A DNA stretch of 64,000 bases from Catellatospora vulcania (GCF_009720385.1 NZ_ML769302.1:1-64000), one strand, 5' to 3'; counted from the stretch's first letter, positions 33,928 to 42,304 are shown. Program-made: numbers and translations. The notes: generated from the letters alone by a model not told the origin.

Positions 33928-34013
33928 ACTTTCCCCCTCGGCGGCGGTGAAGTCATCGGAGTCAACGGCGAACGCCGCGCTAGGATGCGACGCTTGTACA
34001 ACCTGAGGACGTT

Positions 34014-34625
34014 ATGAGTGAATATTCCGTTTCTTCAGTGACCCCCGTGCCGGCCAAACGCGAGGTACGCGCCGCGGTGCTGGCCGCCCGCCGGGCGATG
34101 ACCCCGGCAGCCGTCGCCGAGGCGGACGCGGCGCTGGCCGGGCGGCTGACGGAGCTGGTCACGCCCGGCGCGGCGTGGACCGTCTGCGCGTACGTGCCGA
34201 TTGCCGGCGAGCCCGGCGGGCCGGACCTGGCGGACCGGCTCGCCGCCGTGCCCGGCGTGGCCCGGGTGCTGCTGCCGGTGCTGCGCGCCGATCGCGATCT
34301 CGACTGGGCCGCGTACGCCGGGCCGGAGTCGCTGGCGCCCGCCGCGTTCGGGCTGCGCGAACCGACCGGACCGCGGCTCGGCGTGACCGGGATCACCTCA
34401 GCCGAGTTGGTGCTGGTTCCGGCGGTGGCCGTGGACCGGCGCGGCATCCGGCTGGGCCGCGGCGGCGGCAGCTACGACCGGGCGCTGGCCAGGGTGCGGC
34501 CCGGCACGGCGGTGATCGCGCTGCTGTACGACGGCGAGCTGCGCGACGCGGTCCCCGCCGAGGAGCACGACCAGCGGGTAGGTGGCGCGCTCATGCCGAG
34601 CGGCCTGCGGCGCATTCCCGGCTGA
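34014..34625 (+). CDS. 5-formyltetrahydrofolate cyclo-ligase
   Basis: Converts 5-formyl-THF plus ATP to 5,10-methenyl-THF, the only route out of this storage folate. The 203 residues carry AKREVRAAVLAARRAM at the N-terminus (phosphate-binding Lys/Arg), VCAYVPIAGEPG, and the C-terminal LVPAVAVDRRGIRLGRGGGSYDRAL block that binds ATP and Mg. TGAGGACGTT precedes the ATG. It is upstream of ruc in the same order as M. tuberculosis Rv0992c-Rv0991c and divergent from the GGDEF gene. Confidence 0.92.
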   Translation: MSEYSVSSVTPVPAKREVRAAVLAARRAMTPAAVAEADAALAGRLTELVTPGAAWTVCAYVPIAGEPGGPDLADRLAAVPGVARVLLPVLRADRDLDWAAYAGPESLAPAAFGLREPTGPRLGVTGITSAELVLVPAVAVDRRGIRLGRGGGSYDRALARVRPGTAVIALLYDGELRDAVPAEEHDQRVGGALMPSGLRRIPG

Positions 34626-34653
34626 CGCGGACAGTGTGATCGGCGACAGCTAC

Positions 34654-34683
34654 TTGGCACCTCGCCGGGCTGTCAGGCACTAT
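34654..34683 (+). promoter_or_regulatory. Candidate promoter of ruc
   Basis: TTGGCA (34654-34659), 18-bp spacer, CACTAT (34678-34683). The -10 hexamer abuts the first arm of the CIRCE element, so HrcA binding would block initiation. Confidence 0.5.
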
Positions 34684-34709
34684 TAGCACTCGGTATACCC
34701 GAGTGCCAG
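34683..34709. promoter_or_regulatory. CIRCE element (HrcA operator)
   Basis: TTAGCACTC, nine bases, GAGTGCCAG. The consensus is TTAGCACTC-N9-GAGTGCTAA: the left arm matches in full and the right arm at seven of nine positions. It lies between the candidate -10 and the GTG at 34730. Confidence 0.88.
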
Positions 34710-34729
34710 CAATGATCATGGAGGGGAAC

Positions 34730-35050
34730 GTGCCCACCTACCAGTACGCCTGCACCGCTTGCGGTCACCAGCTGGAGGCCGTGCAGTCCTTCGCGGACGA
34801 GCCGCTGACCGAGTGCCCGACGTGCGAGGGCACCCTGCGCAAGCTGTTCTCCTCGGTCGGCGTGGTGTTCAAGGGATCCGGCTTCTACCGCACCGACTCG
34901 CGCGGCAGCGGCTCCGCCACCGCCCCCGCGTCGTCCGGCAGCTCCTCGGCCCCCGCAACGAGCAGCTCGACCGGCAGTTCTTCGTCGAGCGGCAGCAGCA
35001 CGACATCGTCGAGCACCTCGTCGTCGGCCGCGAGCAGCAGCACTTCCTGA
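34730..35050 (+). CDS. ruc: Ruc-type redox-regulated chaperone, FmdB-family zinc ribbon
   Basis: A 106-residue protein. Residues 1-50 are an FmdB zinc ribbon with CxxC pairs at 8/11 and 29/32; the rest is almost pure Ser/Thr/Ala and must be disordered. M. tuberculosis Rv0991c (Ruc) has this build and is a heat-inducible chaperone active when its cysteines are oxidised. The upstream folate cyclo-ligase gene is the same neighbour as in that species, and a CIRCE element precedes the gene. The GTG at 34730 has GGAGGGGAAC directly upstream; the earlier in-frame ATG lies inside the operator. Confidence 0.87.
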   Translation: MPTYQYACTACGHQLEAVQSFADEPLTECPTCEGTLRKLFSSVGVVFKGSGFYRTDSRGSGSATAPASSGSSSAPATSSSTGSSSSSGSSTTSSSTSSSAASSSTS

Positions 35051-35123
35051 GATTCGCCCGCATTGTCCGGTTCCGCGCTATAGTACGGCGGTGCGCCAGC
35101 CCCGCCCCCGCTGTAGCCGGCGG

Positions 35124-35297
35124 TCAGTCCCAGTGCGGCGGGCGTTCGTCGCGCAGCCGGTCGTCGTTGCTGTACGACCGCTCGCCCCAGCCCCGGTCCG
35201 TGTCCTCGCGGGTCTGCTCGGGCAGCACGGGAGTGTCGTCCTCGAACTCCACGACGCGGTCGTCGTCTCGACCGCCGAATCCGGCCTCACTGCTCAT
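35124..35297 (-). CDS. Small acidic conserved protein, 57 aa
   Basis: Begins MSSEAGFGGRDDDR and ends RLRDERPPHWD. It is highly charged (Asp, Glu, Arg) with no Cys or hydrophobic core, so it is probably disordered alone. I recall similar short actinobacterial proteins ending in RPPHW/HHx-type tails, with no assigned function. It is divergent from the next gene, with 47 bp between starts. Its composition, codon bias and conserved-looking tail support it; there is no strong ribosome-binding site. Confidence 0.65.
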   Translation of the reverse strand: MSSEAGFGGRDDDRVVEFEDDTPVLPEQTREDTDRGWGERSYSNDDRLRDERPPHWD

Positions 35298-35344
35298 CAC
35301 CGCAGCATAAGACCCGCCGCGGGCCGCGCACCGGGGCAGGCCCC

Positions 35345-35632
35345 GTGAACCGGCCCGCCGACGACCAATGGCGTCGGCCCACCCCGTCCGCGGACGGGGC
35401 CGACGCCGAGCAGTCCGCCGCGGCGTACCCCGGGCCGCCGCCCGCGGTGCCGCCGCCACCGGGCTGGCACCCGGAGGTCACTGCGCGCACCGTGCCCCCG
35501 CGGCGGCTGCCCGAGCTGGACCACGACGCGATCGATCTCGCCGAGGAACGCGCGGACCGGTTCACCAACGCCCTCGGCATCGCCGCGGGCGTCGTGCTCA
35601 TCCTCGTCGCCTGCATCCAGTGGCGGACCTGA
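35345..35632 (+). CDS. Small single-pass membrane protein, 95 aa
   Basis: A Pro/Ala-rich cytoplasmic N-terminus (PPPAVPPPPGWHPE near 35), a charged stretch LDHDAIDLAEERADRFTN and one C-terminal membrane helix (about 74-92) ending QWRT. GTG start with GGGGCAGG upstream. It ends 3 bp before the convergent DUF2231 stop. Function unknown; it could be a tail-anchored adaptor. Confidence 0.65.
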   Translation: MNRPADDQWRRPTPSADGADAEQSAAAYPGPPPAVPPPPGWHPEVTARTVPPRRLPELDHDAIDLAEERADRFTNALGIAAGVVLILVACIQWRT

Positions 35633-35635
35633 CGG

Positions 35636-36121
35636 TCAGATGGTGCTCCAGACCGCCTGCGCTCCGGTGTCGCCGGTCTTGAAGACGTAGTAGGCGGTGG
35701 CCCCGGCGGCGAGCAGGTTCAGCGCGATCAGCGCCCAGCCCGTGGCACGCGAGCCGCTGGTCGCCGGCTTCTTCGCGGCCGAGGTGGTGAACAGCACCAG
35801 CGCGATCGCCAGCACGCCGAGCAGGGTGCCCGCCCAGGCCGCCGCGTCGCCGTAGTCCTTGTGCAGGTCCACCTGGGCCAGGATCTGGGGCGGGTAGCCC
35901 TTCTCGACGAGCGTCGTGAACAGCGCCTCGCCGCTCTGCCGCGCGAACCACAGCGCGATCGGCGCGCCCACCCCGAGCAGCAGCACCGCCCAGCCGATGT
36001 ACCGGCGCACCGAAGGCGCGAACGAATAGACGACCACGCCGGCGATCAGCAGCGGGGCGAATACCACTGCGGCGTGCACGAGCAGGGGGTGAGCCGGCAA
36101 GCCGAGCAGTTCCTCGAACAC
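35636..36121 (-). CDS. DUF2231 membrane protein
   Basis: A 161-residue four-helix inner-membrane protein. It starts VFEELLGLPAHPLLVHAAVVFAP, the DUF2231 hallmark with two conserved His in the first helix that might bind haem or metal; further helices lie at about 38-60, 80-105 and 125-150. GGAGGCACA precedes the GTG at 36121; frames open upstream have no ribosome-binding site. DUF2231 proteins have been suggested as haem-binding quinone-linked membrane proteins, which is not testable here. Confidence 0.88.
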   Translation of the reverse strand: MFEELLGLPAHPLLVHAAVVFAPLLIAGVVVYSFAPSVRRYIGWAVLLLGVGAPIALWFARQSGEALFTTLVEKGYPPQILAQVDLHKDYGDAAAWAGTLLGVLAIALVLFTTSAAKKPATSGSRATGWALIALNLLAAGATAYYVFKTGDTGAQAVWSTI

Positions 36122-36270
36122 TGTGCCTCCACGTGGATTCCGGGGGTGCGTACCCAAGGTCAAAGGTGAGCCTAGACCCGGCTGCGTCGATGGGACAGAG
36201 CGGGAATCCGCCGTGTCGCAGACCACGTAAATCGGACCTTTTCTTGAGCAGATCCAAGTTAGCTGCTGAA

Positions 36271-36735
36271 ATGGTGTTCATGGACGGCGGCATAGAGCCT
36301 CAGGCTCTCCTTCGCGCGCGGGGTCTGCGGGTGACCCGGCCGCGGCTCGCCGTGCTCGACATCCTCGGACAGGGCGGCCACCTCGAAGTCGAGGAGATCA
36401 CCCGGCAGGCCCGGCAGCGCCTCGACTCGGTCTCCACCCAGGCCGTCTACGACGTGCTCGGCGCACTCGCCCGCGCAGGCCTGGCCCGGCGCATCGAGCC
36501 CGCCGGCTCCCCCGCGCGGTACGAGGCCCGCAGCGGCGACAACCACCACCACATCGTCTGCCGCGGCTGCGGCGCGATCGCCGACGTGGACTGCGCCACC
36601 GGCGCCGCGCCCTGCCTCGACCCGAGCCAGACGCACGGCTTCGCCCTCGACGAGGCCGAGGTGACCTACTGGGGGCTGTGCCCGAAGTGCCAGCAGCTCG
36701 CCGCAGAGGACCGCACCGCCGGGACCGCGGCCTGA
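36271..36735 (+). CDS. Fur-family transcriptional regulator
   Basis: A 154-residue metal-responsive repressor. The winged-helix domain (LRARGLRVTRPRLAVLDIL to TQAVYDVLGALARAGLARR) is followed by the dimerisation domain with NHHHIVCRGCGAIADVDC (metal-site His and first Cys pair) and a C-terminal CPKC, so a structural zinc site with two CxxC pairs is complete. It looks like the FurA/PerR-like branch of Actinobacteria. No katG or catalase gene is adjacent, unlike typical furA. The start may be the ATG at 36271 or at 36280; neither has a clear ribosome-binding site. It is divergent from the DUF2231 gene. Confidence 0.88.
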   Translation: MVFMDGGIEPQALLRARGLRVTRPRLAVLDILGQGGHLEVEEITRQARQRLDSVSTQAVYDVLGALARAGLARRIEPAGSPARYEARSGDNHHHIVCRGCGAIADVDCATGAAPCLDPSQTHGFALDEAEVTYWGLCPKCQQLAAEDRTAGTAA

Positions 36736-36736
36736 G

Positions 36737-37696
36737 TCAGGGCTTGACCGCGGGCGGCACCTGCTCGCCCAGCGGGCCGGCGGGGTGCGGCACCTGCGCC
36801 GCCGTCTCCACCGCCGCCCAGGTCTCCTTCACCGGCGCTTCCGCGCCCGCCGGGCACACCCGGCGGAAGTCGCACCAGCTGCACAGGCTGCTCGGCCGGG
36901 TCGGGAAGGCCTCGTCGGGCGGCGTGCCGCCGGCCAGCGCCTTCTCCGCCGCCACGATGTCACGCGCCGTGTCCTCGGCCCGCGACACGTGCCGGGCGAT
37001 CGACTCCGGGGTGTGCTCGTGCGCGGCGACCGTGCCGGTCGGCAGGTGGTGCAGCTCGACCGTGCGGCAGGGACGGCGGAACACCCGCTCGGCGGCGAAC
37101 GCGTACAGCGCCAGCGCCAGCGAGCCGCGGGCGTCGTCGGCGTCCAGCCCGGTGCGGCCGGTCTTGTAGTCGACGATCACGGCCTGCCCGTCGCGCGCGT
37201 CGATGCGGTCGGCCCGGCCGCTCAGCGCCAGCACCGCCGTCTTCGCGGCCACCGTGCGCTCCACGCCCAGCAGTTCCAGCTCCGGGTCCAGGTCCGCGGT
37301 GTACGCCTCCAGCCAGCCCAGCGCCCGTTCGTAGACCGCGCGCTCCTGCTCGTCGTCGCGGTAGCCCTCGCGCACCCAGGTCGCCCGCAGCAGCTTCGGC
37401 AGCGCCGCGCTCGTGCGCCGCTCCACCGGCACGTCCCACCAGTTGCGCAGGGCCGTGTGCACGCTCGCACCGAGCGAGTTGTGCGCCCACGCGGGCCCCT
37501 TCTGCGGCGCGGGCCGGTCGAGGTAGGTGTGCCGGTAGCGGCGCGGACAGTCTGCGTACGACGAGAGCTTGCTCGGGGTGCACACGAACAGGCGCTCGGG
37601 CATCATGTCGAAGCCGAGCTGCTCCGGGACGTCCTTGCCGCGGCGGGGGTGGGGGGTTCGGCTCACCTGGCAGATCGTGCCAGTCCGGTGGGACAC
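36737..37696 (-). CDS. RecB-family PD-(D/E)XK exonuclease with Fe-S-type cysteines
   Basis: A nuclease of 300-319 residues. The catalytic core is GRADRIDARDGQAVIVDYKTG (Asp and DxK near 165-185), and QxxxY-like helices follow. One Cys in SSYADCPRRYR near the N-terminus and three in LCSWCDFRRVCP near the C-terminus match the 4Fe-4S clamp of AddB/Cas4-type nucleases. There is no helicase domain, so it may act alone in repair. The N-terminal start is uncertain (GTG at 37696 or 37666, or ATG at 37606). marC lies immediately upstream on the same strand. Confidence 0.85.
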   Translation of the reverse strand: MSHRTGTICQVSRTPHPRRGKDVPEQLGFDMMPERLFVCTPSKLSSYADCPRRYRHTYLDRPAPQKGPAWAHNSLGASVHTALRNWWDVPVERRTSAALPKLLRATWVREGYRDDEQERAVYERALGWLEAYTADLDPELELLGVERTVAAKTAVLALSGRADRIDARDGQAVIVDYKTGRTGLDADDARGSLALALYAFAAERVFRRPCRTVELHHLPTGTVAAHEHTPESIARHVSRAEDTARDIVAAEKALAGGTPPDEAFPTRPSSLCSWCDFRRVCPAGAEAPVKETWAAVETAAQVPHPAGPLGEQVPPAVKP

Positions 37697-37715
37697 TCGC
37701 GAGTCGACCCGCGCG

Positions 37716-38333
37716 CTACGGGTGGGCGGTGGTGAACATCTCGACGAAGGCGCCGATGGAGTCGGCCATCAGCTGGACCGCGATCGCGGCCAGCAGCAGA
37801 CCGGCGATCCGGGTGAGCACCTCGATGCCGCCGGGCCGCAGCACCTTCACGATGAACCCGGAGTAGCGCAGCACCAGCCACACCGCGACCATGACCGCCA
37901 GGATGCCCAGCCCGATCGCCAGGTACTGGCCGCCGCTGTCGGCCCGCTGCACGAACAGCATGGTCGCCACGATCGCGCCGGGACCGGCCAGCAGCGGCGT
38001 GCCGAGCGGCACCAGGGCGATGTTCGAGGTCGACTGCTGGTCGGGGTCGTCGGCCTTGCCGGTGAGCAGCTCCAGCGCGACCAGGACCAGCAGCAGGCCA
38101 CCCGCGCCCTGCAGTGCGGGCAGCTGGATGTGCAGGTAGTCCAGGATGGTCTGACCGGCCACCGCGAAGACCGCGATGACGCCCAGGGCCAGCGCGACGG
38201 CGTGCGTGGCCGCCTTGTGCCGGTCCCGGGCGGGCAGCGCCCCGGTCAGCGCCAGAAAGATGGGCACCATTCCCGGCGGGTCGGTGATGACGAGCAGGGT
38301 GACGAAGACCTCGCCGAAGAACTTCCAATCCAC
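37716..38333 (-). CDS. MarC-family integral membrane protein
   Basis: A 205-residue protein with six hydrophobic segments and the family hallmarks VITDPPGMVPIFLALTG at the first helix and PLGTPLLAGPGAIVATM in the middle. Despite the name MarC, the E. coli protein is not a proven drug exporter, and the substrate is unknown. The GTG at 38333 gives the standard family length; TATGCA lies 6 nt before it. The neighbours (PHP phosphoesterase upstream, RecB-like nuclease downstream) are on the same strand. Confidence 0.9.
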   Translation of the reverse strand: MDWKFFGEVFVTLLVITDPPGMVPIFLALTGALPARDRHKAATHAVALALGVIAVFAVAGQTILDYLHIQLPALQGAGGLLLVLVALELLTGKADDPDQQSTSNIALVPLGTPLLAGPGAIVATMLFVQRADSGGQYLAIGLGILAVMVAVWLVLRYSGFIVKVLRPGGIEVLTRIAGLLLAAIAVQLMADSIGAFVEMFTTAHP

Positions 38334-38361
38334 ACGGGATGCATAGCACGCCGGGCAAGGG

Positions 38362-39225
38362 TTATCCCGCGACTCCCGTGACGGGGGTGGTCCCGGTCGC
38401 ACCGGCGACTATCTTCTCGAGCGCCTCGGGGGCCGTGGTGTACTCCCCGATGCGCACCTTCTTGTGGGTGCCGTGGAAGTCCGAGCTGCCGGTCGTGAAC
38501 AGGCCGAGGTCGGCGGCGATGCGGCGCACCTCGGCGCGCTCGGCCGGGCTGTGGTCGTGGTGGTCGGCCTCCAGGCCGTCCAGTCCGGCGGCCGCGAGCT
38601 GCCCGAACACCTCCTCCGGCACGACCCGGCCGCGGACCGAGGCGCGCGGGTGGGCGAACACGGTCACCCCGCCGGCGCCCTGCACCAGGCGCAGCGCCTC
38701 GAACACGTCGAGGTCCTCCTTGGGCAGCCGGTACGGGCTGCCGTTGCCGAGCCAGCGCGGGCCGAACGCCTCCTGCGTGTCGGCCACGAGCCCGGCCCGG
38801 ATCAGCGCGGCGGCCAGGTGCGGCCGGCCGATGGTGCCGCCGTCGGCGTGGGCGAGGATGTCGGCCCAGTCCACGGCGATGCCGTCGGCGCGCATCAGCG
38901 CGACCATGCGCTCGGCGCGCCCCAGCCGCGACTCGCGGACCCGGGCCAGCGCCGCGACCAGCGCCGCGTCGGCCGGGTCGAACAGATATGCCAGCAGGTG
39001 CAGCGGGATCGACTCGCCCTCGCCGTGCCAGCGGCAGCTCAGCTCGGCCCCGCGGATGAGGGTGAGGCCGGGCGGCAGCGCCTGCTCGGCGGCCGCCCAG
39101 CCGGCGGTGGTGTCGTGGTCGGTGAGCGCGGCCACCCGCAGTCCTGCCGCGCCGGCCAGGCGCATCAGCTCGTCGGGTGGGGTGGTGCCGTCACTCGCGG
39201 TGGAGTGCAGGTGCAGGTCGATCAT
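38362..39225 (-). CDS. PHP-domain phosphoesterase
   Basis: A 287-residue metal-dependent phosphoesterase. It opens with IDLHLHSTASDGTTPPDEL, the PHP motif I, then LTDHDTTAGW (II), GAELSCRWHGE, FAHPRA (III) and TGSSDFHG (IV), giving all metal-binding His and Asp residues. Related stand-alone PHP proteins hydrolyse 3',5'-bisphosphate nucleotides or the 5' end of RNA (RNase AM, YciV). That activity would overlap with CysQ-type PAP recycling, but the substrate here is inferred. Its ATG overlaps the upstream stop by one base. Confidence 0.9.
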   Translation of the reverse strand: MIDLHLHSTASDGTTPPDELMRLAGAAGLRVAALTDHDTTAGWAAAEQALPPGLTLIRGAELSCRWHGEGESIPLHLLAYLFDPADAALVAALARVRESRLGRAERMVALMRADGIAVDWADILAHADGGTIGRPHLAAALIRAGLVADTQEAFGPRWLGNGSPYRLPKEDLDVFEALRLVQGAGGVTVFAHPRASVRGRVVPEEVFGQLAAAGLDGLEADHHDHSPAERAEVRRIAADLGLFTTGSSDFHGTHKKVRIGEYTTAPEALEKIVAGATGTTPVTGVAG

Positions 39226-40457
39226 CACTTTTTGGTGCCGTACGACGGGATCATCGTCCAGCCGGGCTGGACGTCGGAGGGCAGCGTCACCTGCAGTTTG
39301 GTGCCGTCGGTCCTGCAGGCGAAGATGCCGTCGGCGTCGGTCTGCGCCAGTGCGGTCGCGCTGTCCGACCACACCACCGCGTCGACCGCGGTGATCGGGC
39401 AGTCCGCCTTCAACACCAGTGCCCGGACCTGCGCCTGTGCCTGCGACTGCGCCTGCTTCTTGCCGCCGTTGGCCACGGCGTTGATGCGCGCTTTGTCCAG
39501 GTCGACCATCTGCAGGCCGCTCGGGGTGGCCACGGCGAGCAGCCGGCCGTCGGGCGACAGCGCCGCGTGGAGCTTGACCAGCGCCCGGCCCACCAGGTCG
39601 CCGCAGCCCAGCCGCGCGCCGATCTTCAGGCCCTTCTTGACCGCGGACACGTCGACCAGGCACAGCAGGTCGCCCTCGCCGCGCACGATGCCGACCGCCA
39701 CGCTCGCCCCGGCGCTGCCGAACACCGCTAGCAGCTCGGCGTTCCAGGTCTCGGTGTACTGCGAGGGAGCGGCGGCGCTCCAGTAGTCGAAGCCCTTCTC
39801 GCTGGACACGACCACCCGGTCCCCGAAGAAGGTCACCGGGGCAGCCGTAGCGGGCACCGGTGACGACGCGACGGTCGTGCCCCGGTCGTCGCCGGACACC
39901 TTGGTGACCGCCAGCGTGCCCTGGTCGTTGACGGCGACCCGGCTGCCGTCGTGGCTCACGGTCCACTCCGCCTGGCCGGAGAGCTTGAGCGGCTCCGCGG
40001 CGCTGTTGGAGAGCAGGCGCACCGTGGTGGAGTCGGAGTACACCCAGCCGTCGGGGACCTTGGCGATCATGGCGACGTCGCCGTCGTGGTCGAGGTCCAC
40101 CCGCTGCCCGTCGCTGGTCCACAACTGCTGGCCGACCAGCAGGTCGACCGGCAGCTCCATGGTCGGCAGCTGGGTCTGGCGGGCGGCGACCGGCTGGTCG
40201 GCGCCGAAGAGATTCTGGAAGGTGACCTGGTTCGGGTCCGCGGCTATCGGCGTCCCGCCGCCGATCCCCTGTGCCGCGACGGCGCCGCCGAGCACGGTCG
40301 CGAAGGCGAACACCGTCATCGTGCCGGTCGCCGTGCGCCGTCGCCGGTTCGTCCGGCGCGCCTGTCGGATGGCGCGGCCGGCCGGATCGGCGGGCGCAGG
40401 CAGGGTCTGCGCGCGAGCCGCGAACATCTCACGCAGCTCGTCCTCAAGCATGGTCAC
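39225..40457 (-). CDS. Membrane-anchored beta-propeller-like partner of the sigma factor
   Basis: A 410-residue protein: a 40-residue cytoplasmic N-terminus (LEDELREMFAARAQTLPAPADP, a pattern often seen in partners of SigE-family sigma factors), one membrane helix (about 45-65) and a long extracytoplasmic region with repeated strands such as EWTVSHDGSRVAVNDQ and AALSPDGRLLAVAT that resemble propeller blades. There is no Cys/His zinc anti-sigma motif. Its GTG overlaps the sigma gene stop by four bases (GTGA), so the two are co-translated. An anti-sigma or sensor role is inferred from position and topology. Confidence 0.75.
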   Translation of the reverse strand: MTMLEDELREMFAARAQTLPAPADPAGRAIRQARRTNRRRRTATGTMTVFAFATVLGGAVAAQGIGGGTPIAADPNQVTFQNLFGADQPVAARQTQLPTMELPVDLLVGQQLWTSDGQRVDLDHDGDVAMIAKVPDGWVYSDSTTVRLLSNSAAEPLKLSGQAEWTVSHDGSRVAVNDQGTLAVTKVSGDDRGTTVASSPVPATAAPVTFFGDRVVVSSEKGFDYWSAAAPSQYTETWNAELLAVFGSAGASVAVGIVRGEGDLLCLVDVSAVKKGLKIGARLGCGDLVGRALVKLHAALSPDGRLLAVATPSGLQMVDLDKARINAVANGGKKQAQSQAQAQVRALVLKADCPITAVDAVVWSDSATALAQTDADGIFACRTDGTKLQVTLPSDVQPGWTMIPSYGTKK

Positions 40458-41161
40458 CGCCCAGGTTGGCCGACCGGCACGCGGGCCGGTCGAACAGCTT
40501 CCCTCCGAGGCGACGGCACCGCGGGTGCCGCGACCGGGGTGGGCTCGGCCGTCAGGGTGACCTCGCCGACCGGCAGGTCGAGCGGTTCCGTGACGACTCT
40601 GCCCGCCCGCTGCTTCGGGACCGCCGGCTCCGCCGCCGCCTTCGCGGCCGGCAGCCTGCCGGTGACTCCCTCGGCAGCCAGCCGCTGCCGCAGTGTCCCC
40701 AGGGCCCGTGAGGTCTGGCTCTTCACGGTCCCGGGCGAGATCTGCAACATCGCGGCTGTCTGCGCCTCAGACATGTCCTCGTAGAAACGCAGGACCAGCA
40801 CGGCGCGTTGTCGTGCCGGAAGAGCTTTGACATGTTTCCACATCACATCGCGTTCGAGCTGCTCTTCGAGGTTGTCCGGGGCCGCCCGTTCCGGCAGGAA
40901 TTCGGTGGGTCGCTCGCCGTGCCAGCGGCGCCGCCACCAGCTGGTCGCGGTGTTGACCAGCACCCGGCGGGCGTACGGCTCCACCGCCTCGATCTGGCCC
41001 AGGCGCTTCCACGCCAGGTACGTCTTGGTGAGCGCCGTCTGCAGCAGGTCCTCCGCGGTGGCCCAGTCACCGGCCAGCAGGTATGCCGTGCGCAGCAGGG
41101 CAGCCGAACGTGCGGTCACGAACTCGCGGAACTCGTCCTCCATGGCCAAACGTTGGCTCAC
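40454..41161 (-). CDS. SigE-family (ECF-like) RNA polymerase sigma factor
   Basis: A 235-residue alternative sigma factor. Region 2 spans about 10-75 (SAALLRTAYLLAGDWATAEDLLQTALTK) and region 4 about 110-165 (LPARQRAVLVLRFYEDMSEAQTAAMLQISPGTVKSQTSRAL). About 65 extra residues rich in Ala, Pro and Arg form a C-terminal extension absent from minimal ECF factors. The GTG at 41161 has GGGAGG 7 nt upstream. The 235-bp region upstream has GGTATC-GGGTG-GATACC at 41268-41284 and the palindrome GATCTAGATC, which may be control sites. Confidence 0.9.
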   Translation of the reverse strand: MSQRLAMEDEFREFVTARSAALLRTAYLLAGDWATAEDLLQTALTKTYLAWKRLGQIEAVEPYARRVLVNTATSWWRRRWHGERPTEFLPERAAPDNLEEQLERDVMWKHVKALPARQRAVLVLRFYEDMSEAQTAAMLQISPGTVKSQTSRALGTLRQRLAAEGVTGRLPAAKAAAEPAVPKQRAGRVVTEPLDLPVGEVTLTAEPTPVAAPAVPSPRREAVRPARVPVGQPGR

Positions 41162-41396
41162 AGACGCACCTCCCATCGCAGGCGTACGTCGCGGACGCCT
41201 GACCGAGGCGCGCCGAACGCGCCCATCACCCCGTGTAAGAGGCTTCCGCACGCCGTTCGGTTCCCGGTATCGGGTGGATACCCCGTATGCGTCACCTCAA
41301 CGGACAGACTGGCATACTCGCGCTAGCGGATCTAGATCTGGCAGAGAACTTTCCTGTCGCCGATCGGGCATTTCGGCGGTGGCCGAAAAGCCCCGG

Positions 41397-42299
41397 CTAC
41401 TCCTCTTCCGCCTCGCGCCCGAGCCGCGCCTCCACTGCCGCGGGCTCGTACATCTCCTCGACGATGCGCAGGTAGAGCTCGTTCGGATTCGGCATGTGCT
41501 CGACCTTGCTGAGCGCCTGATCCTGACCGGCGGACTCGAGCACGAACGTGCCGTAGTTGAGCATCCGGCCCAGCGGCGACTGCTCGTATTTCATGTCGGT
41601 GACCTTCAACAGCGGCATCATCGCCACCTTGCGGGTGATGAGCCCGTTGACGAGCATCAGCCGCTTGTTGGTCAGGATGAACCGGTCGAAATACCAGTCG
41701 GCGACGGTCCAGGCGACCCAGCTCATCACCAGCGCCCAGATCACCACCGCCACCACCCACATGCCGGCGATGTCGGACTTCGCCAGGAAGCCCGACAGGT
41801 AGCCGAGCGCGAAGGTGGCGAACACGCCGATCAGCAGCGGATTGGTGAGGTGCACCCAGTGCCGCTTCCACTCCCCGCGATAACGCTCCGTGGGGAACAG
41901 GTAGCGCGCGACCATGGCGCTCGGCTCGTCTTCGAGCGGAAGCACCCGGCGCGGCCCGAGTGGCACGCCGGAGGCGTCGAAACGCAGACCGGCGAGCTCC
42001 TCCTCGGAGAAGTTCGGCAGCTCGTCGCCGAGCGGCGCCGTCGAGGCACTGTCACCGGGGGGCCTGCCACCGGCGCCGCCCGAAGCGGTGCCCGCGGTCG
42101 CCCCCACGGTGGCCTTGCCGATGAAGTGTGCGTGGTCGCCCTGATCGGCGTGGAACTCGCCCTCAGCCGGTGGCTGAGACTCCGCTCGCGTCCGCGGGAT
42201 GGGCTCCGTGTCGCGTTCACGGCGACCGGACCACTCCGGACCGTCAGGACCCGGAGTGCGCTCTTCGCTTGGCTCGTCCGGCCCTAGACCGCCGATCAT
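41397..42299 (-). CDS. PH-domain (bPH_2/DUF304) membrane protein
   Basis: A 300-residue protein. Residues 1-125 are a Gly/Glu/Pro-rich cytoplasmic region. Two membrane helices (about 150-172 and 178-200) follow, then a bacterial PH domain (WYFDRFILTNKRLMLVNGLITRKVAMMPLLKVTD) as in DUF304 proteins, which may bind membranes or partners. The C-terminus is acidic. The ATG comes 5 bp after a 52-residue micro-ORF with no ribosome-binding site of its own, so its translation probably depends on that ORF. Confidence 0.87.
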   Translation of the reverse strand: MIGGLGPDEPSEERTPGPDGPEWSGRRERDTEPIPRTRAESQPPAEGEFHADQGDHAHFIGKATVGATAGTASGGAGGRPPGDSASTAPLGDELPNFSEEELAGLRFDASGVPLGPRRVLPLEDEPSAMVARYLFPTERYRGEWKRHWVHLTNPLLIGVFATFALGYLSGFLAKSDIAGMWVVAVVIWALVMSWVAWTVADWYFDRFILTNKRLMLVNGLITRKVAMMPLLKVTDMKYEQSPLGRMLNYGTFVLESAGQDQALSKVEHMPNPNELYLRIVEEMYEPAAVEARLGREAEEE

Positions 42300-42304
42300 G
42301 TGAG

